Below, piece by piece: positions 27,601 through 39,600 of a stretch of 64,000 nucleotides of DNA; position 1 is the first letter of the stretch; the number at the start of each line of letters is the position of its first letter. The stretch covers positions 5,678,312-5,742,311 of the forward strand of contig NC_092675.1 of NCBI RefSeq assembly GCF_964355755.1, in the 5' to 3' direction. Under the pieces are notes generated by a model. That model was not told the origin of the DNA. It saw nothing but the letters and a program-made list of their open reading frames with translations, and did not search any database. The DNA is from Antedon mediterranea (taxonomy: Eukaryota > Echinodermata > Crinoidea > Comatulida > Antedonidae). The position numbers and the translations under genes were made by a program.

Positions 27601-30600
27601 AATTTCTATAAACCATAGAAATACTCTATGCATAAAAAGATGTATAAAACATATTTTTATACTCTTATGACTAAAAGACAAATGTTGCCGGTAATGGCTA
27701 GCTAGCTTATGTACAAAGTATAGGTCTCATTTGCTGTATTGTTATGGGAAATCTTATGTATCGCTAAAATGAAAGCTTACATGCATGTTTAATTTATATA
27801 TTCAGTTCTAAATTTCAGTGTGAACTGATGATTATTGCCTCTTATTTTCAGGTGTAAAATCGGTAATATATGGAGATGATACTTTTTATTGAACCAAATA
27901 CATATCAGATTTTTGTTGTATATATTATAATATATATGATATGATATTATATATACAGTAGATGACAAAATTGTCCTTGATATTGTGAATTGCAGTTACT
28001 ATTATGATAGTTATTAAATGCAAACAACATAAGTTAATTTCAATCACTACATTTTTCTTCAGCTGTCCTGATGGGTATTCTGGTAATAATTGTGGAATCA
28101 AGAACTGTAATTTAAATTGTGGAGATCATGGAGAACTGATGACTGACCCTTGTAGTTGTGTTTGTGATAAAGGCTACAAAGGTGCCCTTTGTGATGGTAA
28201 GCGTTTTAATATATATAGTAAAAGATATATTTATTTGGAAACTACAATAGGATGTTTACATTTTGAAAAATATTTGAAATAAAAGAATGGTATTGTACTA
28301 ATCTTTCAAAGGTATAGCCACTTTATTGTGAAAATAGAAGATAAATTTATATATATATATATATATATAAACACAAGAGGCAAAGAACAATATTGAACCA
28401 CTTACACTGTTAAATCACATTTCAGTTCTTTTATGATGATTTTCCTAATAAATTCAAATCAAAAATCTTTTTAAGCTAAAAAAATTGGTTGAAATCCTCT
28501 GAAAAGATATATTATAATTGCGATAAAAATGTGTGCTATTTTGACAAATGACATTGATTTCAGACGAGATTGTAGCAACGCCAACCAACAGCTTTTTACA
28601 ACAGTGTACAGATGAAAACTATAACAAGAACTACTGCTTTAATGAGGGAACATGTTACGAGTTTATTAGCGATCCCAACAAACACTTGTGTTTGTAAGTA
28701 TTAAAATAAATTAGTTTTTACAGATATGTTATATAAATATTACAATATTTTATTTCAAAATAAATTTAAACAGTAAACAATTAAGCTTAAAATAATTTAT
28801 AAAAAGAGCCTTTACATTTAGAAAACATTTTAGCATCACTAAAATCATTTCGCAATAGACAGATTTTTATAAAACGACAGAATACCATTTAAAATAAACG
28901 TGCTGACACTTCTGTTAGTATAATTAATATAGCTAATATAATTATAATATATTTTTTATTATGAAACAGAATTGGTTTATCATTTTTGTTTACTAATAAT
29001 TAGCAGTTAATATAGATGCGGTAATAATACAAATTTTACAAGTAAATATTTTGGTATCTAGTATTTAACATTCTAACTTCAAAATTCATTAATATAATAA
29101 TGGTAATAATTCAATAATTAATTCAATCTTAATGAAAAACTCATTTTTTGTTATGTTTATTCTTTTTTTCATTGTGATGTGTTGTTATATTCAATTTAGT
29201 ACTGAACTCTAATTTGCCTTACATTGTTCATATATTGTCCATTAAAACTAAATAAAGTGTTTATACCCATTAAAAAATATATATATATTTGGAATACCCT
29301 AAAAATGAAGTTAAATTTCTATGATAATTTGTTCAATTTTAATGGACATTACATCATTAAGTGTTGTACTTTTGTACTGCACTTTTCTGTATTGCACTTT
29401 GCTTGTTGGTTCTGCACTAATTGTTGTTGTATGTTTCTCAATCTCATTTAAAACCATTTAAATCACTCATTTCAATAATTTGACAATTTCAAATGTGAGA
29501 AAAAATGTCTCTTCACCTTAAGTATTATTATTTTTCATTCAAATTTTGTTTTTAAATAATTACAAAATTAATCTAAAATGGTTATGAGTACAATTATAGA
29601 GGAAAAACTGCTTGTACTATTTGGAAAATCAATCGTCCAACTTTAATTTTTTTTTTTCAGTTATAAAAACATTTATTTACATTTATGTATCTCTTCCAAC
29701 ATAAAATCATTGTGATAAATTGTATTGTACATGTTTATACATCATCTTCAGTGCATGTCATTAAATGGAACATTTGCATGCTTTCCGTTTTTGTGTGCTA
29801 CATTACAATAGCATAATTGTTTACATAATAATCTCATTATGTAAATTGAATAGAATCTTTGTATTATCATAAACATATTTGCATGTCTTATTTCACATTA
29901 ATGCACTTTTTGCATGTGTTTCTTAATATTTTAGTTTATGGATTTAAAATATTTGTTTATATATTTATATATACTAATATTTGATAAAGGATATTTATAA
30001 TTTACATAGTTAATAATGCAGTAAAACATTTACAAGTTTAATTTAAGAAATACATATTTATATTTCATTCACTACTAATATTTATATAATAAAATTAAAT
30101 ATGTAAATGAACAGGCACATAACAAATTCTAAATCGCACGGTGATGTACTGAAAGTTAATTAATTTAGGAAAGATAAAGATGAGGAAGTATGTGAGAATG
30201 AGAAAAAGCTGCAACAACCGAGAATGACCTAACAAAGTAAAAATATTATTACATCCCGAATAATAATACAAAATTTAATATATATTTTTATATGTAAATG
30301 AATATTCATATTTAATTAGGTACATTGGTATGATTGATAAATCATTAGTCGAAGTGTCATTTTTCATACAAATTTGAAACTTTTATGTCACCTGTCATGA
30401 TAAAATTATGCTCAGCCATTGTGTACAACTGTTTTTATTTTCATTTTATGTTTTGACATTTGTCATGTTTTCAATATTATACTCCAAACATGAATTAAAA
30501 GAATATTCATAATTAAAGAAGAACAAAATTGTTAAATTTAAAAATAGACAATCAACAGTTTAAATTATAAATTATCGTATTTTTTAACGAAATACATCAA

Positions 30601-33600
30601 ATTTGTTAGTAAATTTAAAGAATGACATTCACGTTTCTGTTTTCTTACAGCTAAAAGTAATTGATGTGTCCCAAATAATTCTTTGCTTTCATTTTAAAAT
30701 TTCCGTATTCTTTACTTCTGGTCTTCTTAATTCAATATGAAATTTATAATAATATCACAGACATCATAATTATGTATCTACAAAGTGTAAGTATTTTTAA
30801 TGAAAAATATGTGTTAAATTGGCTGAGCATATCTTTTGATTGGCAGATGTCCAAATGGTGCGGAAGGGACGCGATGCCAACTCCTCACCACTAGTTTTGG
30901 TGACTGCCTTTGCCTCAACGGGGGCGTTTGTGTGCGCCATCCCGACGAGCAAAATGCTGTATGTTTGTGAGTACTGAGGCTATTGCTACGGATGTAGATT
31001 ACATCACTACTTTTCTTTTCTTCCGTGTGTTTCATTTCATTTACATCTTTTTTAAAATCTTAAATTTCATAAACCATATACCAACACTTTTGAATATTTT
31101 CAGTTTATTCCTTAAAATCATCTCTTTATTATATAAACAGCATTTAAGAAGAAGTAGCTTGTTCGCTTATTACATGAAAATCAATTTTCAAAAAAGTGTT
31201 AAATTGGTAGAGATTTAGAGTTTTATTTAGTTTTTGGAATCTTTTTCATTTATCCAATTTGCAACAGAATGTATGAAGCACTTCTCTTTCAAATTTATCA
31301 AAAATTTTGTAATTTCAATGTTTGCCTTGACAATCCACATCTTACTGTAGGGATAGTAAATTAAGGAAATGAATTACTGTGACATTCCTTTTACGTAGAA
31401 ACGAAATCAATTTACAACAAATTCCCAAACTGTCTAGATATAATCGGTTTACCCGTATCCCACTTAAAATCTTCAATGATGATATGAATGATAGATAATA
31501 ATAACATTATTTGTCTGTTTGATTTCAAATATTATAATCACCTGTTGTTTTTTTCAATTGAATAATTAGGAATTTACTTTCATTAACCACCAACACTAAC
31601 ATACTTCATAATGTTGAGTTCCACACTACATTAAATAAGTGAAAGTTTACATAGACATTTTCAGATATATTTTATATACTCCTTGTTGGAATATATCTTA
31701 AAATGGCAGGTTTAAAGTGTTTGTTTTTCATGGAGTGACTGTTTCTTGTATGTTTGGATACTTCTCTTGCTAGATATTCTCCTATGTATTTAAATGTAAA
31801 TTATGTACTTTTTCTTAACATATACATAATATTATTCCTGTTTGAACATTTAAGAATATGTTGAGAAAAATAGATATCATTTAACATTGTTTTTTTTAGC
31901 CATTTTCTTAAAAGCTAAATAATGTATTTTTGTACTAATACTGTAGTATACATTTAACATAAAATAACAAACAGATAACAATAAAGAGTTCAATATTTGA
32001 AAATAGTTACCATTTAAAAAGCTGAATACAGTTGTGAACTCTTTATTGTTTTATACTTCATTGATTAGTTCATCTTCTTATCATAATGACGCGAGTATAA
32101 GCCTGCCCCCTAATATTGAGTAATATAATGAAAACTAATTCTTCCTAGACGTTATACTGAAGTTTGTGTTTAGGGGTTAGGCTTATACTCGACTTGGTAA
32201 GGTTTTTAATTTGTTGACACATAATTAATTAACATAACATGTAGTGGTTAAATGTAATGAATTGCTTGTGCACTGATGCCTGTGTATGTTTGTCTCTGTT
32301 GTTTCCAGTTGCCCCGCTCCACACGGCGGCAATCGTTGCCAGCTAATTTTACCAGTTGACATAAAAGATGGTGAGAACGCCAATCATCAAAGTAAGTTTG
32401 TGCATGGAATGCGCACTTTTCTTATTTTATGTGTTTTGTTTTTTACCTCGTCTTGAAAATTTACTTACAGGTGTCTCAAAAACTTTATGGGTTTACGATG
32501 TGAATTGGTTAAAGCAGCCAAAACTTTCGATTGTAAGTAATTATCAGGCCAAGAAACTGCGTGACCTCTGAACCCTTCTCTTCATCAAAGCTGAGCTATT
32601 GTTAACAACCTCATCCATTTGATTCCTCTCAACTAGCAGTAAACTCACAGATGCAATAACAACTTTCCTCATCTCCTCTAGCGCTAATAGTTTTAGTAAT
32701 CATTTCTATTAACCATAACGCTTTTGTAGTTTTTCACAGGAATTTCACACAATTACATTCCAAATATGGAGTGTGATATTGCTTTGGAGCGGTTTGCTTG
32801 CTTTTTACATATTATATCCAACTTTGATCACTAAAAAAATTATTATTGAAATTACTAACCTTTGTTTCAATTGAAAAATAAAAACTTCCAAATATTATTA
32901 TACAGTAATTTGTTAAAACTTAAATTTTCAATGGTTGATTTTTACATGAATCATGTTGAAAGTAAATCAAAATTTAATCAGCTCATTGACATCATTAAAA
33001 ATGCATATAAGAGGCACGCCAAAGAGCATGGTGGGTAACCACTATTTAGAAGAGCCTAGGCCTGGTGCAAGTTTAACTTGATGTAAGAAATGTAGGCTGA
33101 CTTGGTGTTCTTGTCATGCCCAGCCTATGGACATCAAACTATCACAATTCTTGCAGTAAACTACATACTATTATATTTCTTCTCTTCTCATTCTTCATTA
33201 CCATGTAGTTAGAGAGCTCTTCCTTTATTGATCTATTCTTCATACTGAATCTAGAAACATCTTGCATGCATTTTTGCTATTTCTTTATAATAATACAGAA
33301 GAAATGTATTGAAATTAAGATTATAGTTTTAGACTAATATCTATTGAGTACACAAGATTCAGAAGCTCTAGCTGTAAACTGGTGACACCGTATGTTGAAA
33401 TGATTCCAACTTTGTGGAATGTTCCAACCAAAACCACCACCAATCTGTACTAGAGACATTGACAGCTTCTACATTCAGAAACCAACAAAATTCCAACTTT
33501 CCAAAACTCTTCAACTACTATATATAAAGAAATAGCAAAACTTTATCAACAATGTAAAATTTAATTTATTCAAAATTATGCATGAAATTTTGATAAAATT

Positions 33601-36600
33601 ATTAGTTTTTTGTCATACTGAATTTTTGATATCCACAAATCATTTTTTAAACAATTTGTAATTCACATTTACTGTATACTGTTATTATATGTCTTGGTGG
33701 ATTCAACCTATTAAATAATGTTAAACAACTCATAGTTTCTACTTCTAAGAAGGTAAACTTTTCTTGTATAAATTATACTGAATAAATATTTGTTATTTCC
33801 TACATTATATCTTTAAAGAAAAACCACTTTAACCAAAACTAACGCTGTAAAGCTTTTTGAATAAAATTTAAAACTCGTCTTTCTATGCCTTCTCTTCCCC
33901 ATAGCACGCGGAATTGTTTACTACTAAATTCTAAATTACAAATTAATAGTTGGTAGCAAACCTTTTAATAATAATACTTCTAAATTAATTTTTCTAGCTA
34001 ACAATTCTCGGTCATCAAATTGGAAATTCTAATCTCTTCTAGCTTAGCTAATGCATCAATAAGAGGTTGCCAGTTCCTTATCCAAATTCACCCCAATTGA
34101 ATTGCTTATAAAGTCAGAGGGTCTCTTTTTTGCCTTAACAAGCCAAATAATAATTTTTATATATATTATAATATATACAGTATTTAATATATGTAATATT
34201 ATGTTAATATATTTGTTTTAATCTATATATAAATTTACGTAAGGGCAAAATTCGGTAAATCGCGCCTTACTTCTAGAATTTTCACTCGATGGTATGTAAA
34301 GTTGGTTCGTACTTTCGGTACTGATTTTAACCGCCTGATGTAACCCTGTTTACTAATTAAATTGAGTTAGATAATTAGTTATTGACGATTAAAACGAATT
34401 TAGGTTCAACGATTTGCCCCAAATAGGGGTGTTTTCCGATCGTGGTATACACTGTCTAATGGATGTCCATCTTGAAAAATACCCGCCAAAAAAATGCGAG
34501 GAGGCTTCGCATTTTTCTATCTCCTCCTACGATAATTGTTTTTAATAGCTGAAAACCGGTTGAACAGCTAGAGTACACCATCATAATGTTGAAGACAGGC
34601 CGATTTTCTTTAAAAAATACTATTTTGATAGATTTAATATACGATTATACAAATGTATTGATTTGCGATGAATGGAACATCCCAATCTCTCAGTCTGCCA
34701 GAGTTTGGTTTAACACAAGTACTGTAGGTAAATTTATGAGCCCTTGGTTTAACACATACGGTAGGTAAATATATGGGCCCTTTGAGAATAAACTTGCAAT
34801 AGGTTCGGAAAATGTTAAAAACCAATTTATATTATTTGAATCGGTAAACAGTTTCCATTTATTATACATTGATAATGAAACATGAAATATTCCTATTTAT
34901 GTCCCTCGAGGTTCATTACAATTTATATTTAGTAGTCCCACGGACTTCATCTTAGCCACTCCCCCGAGTGCTAAGGCCAAATTTATGATACCCTACTTTC
35001 TATGTAAGTTTAGTTACAGTTAGTTCTTGACGATAATACAACGAATTTAGGTTACACCCTTCGGCCGCGAAAACGTTTCTGTACAAATATGATACCGATT
35101 GGCTTTATTTCATTCAACAGCGACCATAATCTCGCCAATTACAGGATAGATAAACTATTTTATTATTGATGTGCTTATAAATTAAGACTCATGTAAACAG
35201 CTTGATTACATCATTTTACAGACAAACGAAACTTTTTTAAACCTACTGTTTCAATAACTGAGTATAATACTGTATACGTTTTCATAAGTAAGTGCATATA
35301 CATTTTCGTGTTTTCATTGACGAGATTGTAATAGTAACTTCAGTAACTATTACAGTACTTATTATACGACACAAGACAATTGTATCTGACAGGTACGTAC
35401 ATTATTCTAAAAAATAAGTCTAGATAGATCCCTTAGGCGTCATAAATCACAGGCCAACAAATCAGTACTCATGACAGAAATTCGACCCAGTTTGGTTCAC
35501 ACAAATGTTTACAGGAATTTCAACCACCACAACCGAATCAACTTTATTACTGCGGTTCCATCACCACCACGTGCCGCCCAATTCCCCGGTACATACATTT
35601 CCATTTCTCCCTAATTTCTTTAGTCCACATAAATTAATTGTCCTTTATGGAATCCAGTATTGGTTTTGTTGTCTCTATTCTATTCTACTGTATTCGAGAA
35701 CCATCTGTGAGCACCCCTAGATGGTACGCGAGCGAAGCGAGCGTGCCATCTAGTAATGATAATTTGCCTATTAAACTAAAGATTTTGAATTTAATTTAAC
35801 CCATACCATAATCAGAAAAATTTATTTAAACCTTGAAATTGCTAAAAAGTGGTACAGTATACAACTAAAGAGAACATCCGTGTGTTTCATTCAGATTGAT
35901 CCACAAGAGGCAGCTTGCATAGAAGACATGTACATATATATATAATCACATTTTATATTTATTTGATAGTGGTGTCAATAATAATTTTAAGTATTTTTAT
36001 TTCAACAAAAATAGTGATATATTATGTGTTATTATTATTTGTAATTCTTTCACTAAATATTTTACAATGATTTTAGATTTTAAAACATTTCTTGTTAATG
36101 ATTACTGAATTTTGCAACTTTAAAGAGAATCGTTGAAGGATATTATAGACAGTTACAGTTAATCTATGTATATTATATTTGAATAACTTGAATTGATGTA
36201 TTAATAGCATTGTAGAATTTCAAATGTAATAATTGTTATGATTTATTGAACAGCGGGACAACAAGACCAGCGAAAGGTGATAGTGTACATGACGGTTATA
36301 TTTGTCGCGTTCCTTGTCACCATTGGACTATGTTTGATATGCTATCTTAGATACAGGTTTGTTAAATCATTTGCTTTCTTTTTCTTTTTAATTTTGTCTT
36401 TATTGTCAATTATCAAGAGTTATTAATAAAATAAAAAATGATTTTTATAGAAAAGGTCCACTTTTTATTGCAGCAAAAGAAAGATGTGTAAATATTGTCT
36501 TTCACCTACTGCAGGGATTAAAAATTGTCAAGCTAGTTGACTAGAGTTAAATGATGAGATTATATTCAATCTTTATCATACTATGTCAAATATGGTAATA

Positions 36601-39600
36601 AAAATTATCTTTGTTAAAAACCCAACTCAATCCATGGAAGGACCTATACAACCTATTTAAATAATTCTGTAATATATTTCATAGTTATTGATTAACTTGT
36701 AATAATAAATGTTGATACATTGTTTTTCCCAGAAAATCAAAAGAAACGGAGCGTTATGAAAAACAAGTTGAAAATCTCAGAAAACACCAATCTAAACGAT
36801 CAAATGGAATGAGTGGCCAAAATAAGGACATCGAAAACCAAATGGTAAGAATAAAAAAAAAAAATTCATAACAGCGTGCCTCAATTTATCTCATGGTGGC
36901 CAAGATAGTTAAATTACAAATAAATGTGATCAGTGTAATTCTGGATGAAAATAAGTGAACCTAAAATTCTCCTGAAGACGCATACAACTGTGGCATATTA
37001 TTATGTTGCAGCAACATTTTTTAGGCTGTTGAAATAATAGTCTTACACTATTTTTTGTTACTTCCATAGCTTTGGCTTCAACAATATTTGAGAGGACTTG
37101 GGGTAAAGAGAAATATATCTCTGTTAAAACTATTGCACTATTTCCAACGCATGTTTATCTTTTCTAATTAAAAGTTGTTTTTTTTTTCATTAAATAACGC
37201 ATGTTTATTAATGCAAGACATTTTTTTTTATCGTGAATTCTACAAACGTAATATAGCACTGAATTATTTTGTGGTTACTGTATTAGTATATCTTTTTATA
37301 TGGTTAAGATTTAATCATTTTTTAAATATATATTTAAATATATATTTTAAAGTGTGATGGTTCTATTATAGTATTGGTTGTATTTTATTCATTTCAAATT
37401 TAATATTGAAAGTTTATCAAGTTTAATTAGTTAATTGAAATTGAAAATGGTCAAATAAATACACATTTGACATTAATTAACAGTGACATTAACAATGGCT
37501 ACTAAACCAATGAACTTTCAATATTTATAATTCATGATTTTATGAATACTTTGTTTGTTTATTATGTGTTGTTTTGTTACACAGCAAACTCCCTCAAAAC
37601 GACATGGACAAAAACAAATTTCATGGTCGATATTTTGGAAGATCTATTCCAAATTTTATTCATTTTTACTACTTATTTTAATAACATTTTTTGAAACCTA
37701 AAGTTATAAAGGATTATAATTCATTTGGTTTCATTTTTTTAATTTATAGATTAATTCCTTCTTTTTAGTTTAAAAAAATTATTTTTAGTTGATTTTATTT
37801 TCTGTTGTATATTATTTTAGGCTGAGGAAGAGTTATGATTTTTAGCCTGGTATTTCACCTTTATTATTTTATGTAAGTACCCTTCAAGATCAGCACATTT
37901 TTGGCTTATGGTTTAAATTGAATTAACATCTTTGGGGTGCTAACAATAAAGCATTTTATTTCATCAATATTCAACAATATTAACTGCAAAGCAAAATATA
38001 TAAATATTTATACTACCATCACTCCATTAGATTTATATCACTCATAACATCATGCAATAATACAATTAATTTATCATGACATCATCATAAAATATCATTA
38101 TCTATTAGTAACATTAACATTTATTAAGAATAATGGGATTCCAATGTCATTACATTAAATTGAACATCTTTACTGGATCTATGCCTGGAAAGACATGCTT
38201 TTACACGCGCACTTATGACCATTTAGAAATGGAATAATTTCCTCTTTCTTTGATAACATTACTGGCCATAAAACCTTCAATTGTGACAGACCTGGGTATA
38301 TATGATCATTAGGGTCCTTTTTAATTTCTTACCTCATTTTCATAATTCCTTTCTTAGGCATTATAGCATTGTTATCTATCCTAATATTCTACTTCAGCTT
38401 TTGGTTTTCTATATATAATTTATGTTTAGGTTTTAGATACCAAAATAACTGCCAAACTGACCTTTGTTTCCTGTTGTTGTAGTTTGTTTGATGTGTCTAG
38501 TAAAAGACAATGTATTAGAATTGTCTTGATAAACTTGGTAATATTTACTGGTCTAATTGTATACTGCTGTCGAAGTGTCGTTTTCAAAATAAACTACTTT
38601 TATGGATTTTTTTTCTTGTGTACTCTGTAGTATAAAAACTGGGAATAGGCCAGCTTTATTTTAAAAGCTAAATTTTCCTGTATCTTTTCAAATCATTTGT
38701 GAACACCAACAGTTCCGTAAATTCAGAGCTTTTATGTTAATCTATCATCTTTATTACAAACTGTAAAGATATTTAGACTGTGCCTAGTTTATAATTACTA
38801 AAATATTTTTATTGATTATTTTCTTAGAATAATTTGTTTTTATTAAACAGTTTAATAGTTAGTTTACCTAATGGTAAGATGTTAAATTCTAGTGCACAGA
38901 TTTTTATTTTTCATTTATCTAATTTTGTAAAAAAATTCTGTTTGTAATTGTTTTGAACTGACATATTTCTGTTTAATTTGTGCTTAAATGGTAAAAATAT
39001 GCAAGAAATTATTTATCAATTTTATCGTAAACATGGTAATGCATATTGAAATAAAACTTTTTTCTCTCTTTTTATCTTGCCCTGTATTTTTAATATTTGT
39101 TGGATTGCATGGCATTATATTTGTATGATTTCTACATGGATTTGATTTATGTTTGTAAAATGATAAGTGTATTATTTAAAAAACAGGTGCTACAATATTA
39201 ACATAATATCTTTATATTTCTAAGCCTCTTACCTCCCCTTACTTTTTTTCTCACAATATCATACTTATTTAAAAAGTAGGATTACATTAAGTGTGATTAC
39301 AGGAAAGATATTAAAGTGACATTTTTCTGACAATTGTTTGCCCAATAATAATAACTAATAACAGGCATTGGAATGAGGCATAATAACGCTACCAGAAATA
39401 TTGAAATTATGATGGCAGTCTCCTATATGACAAAATCTATTTATAATGTTATTGTTTTATTCTGTGCAAGTGATCTTATGTTTGATGTGAAAATACTAAT
39501 ACAATTTATTGAAAGTTAATAAGCAAGCAATAATAATTAATAGTGTTACTGTTCATTAACATTTAATTGAATAAGAAAAAAAAACCTTCTTCTAAGTAAC

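Noticed and set aside
27851-27861. Acceptor-like TTATTTTCAG followed by GTGTAAAATCG and GTAATA, considered as an alternative second half for EGF 4
   Set aside because: Joined in the required phase it gives an immediate TAG, and the frame lacks the conserved glycine and second cysteine.
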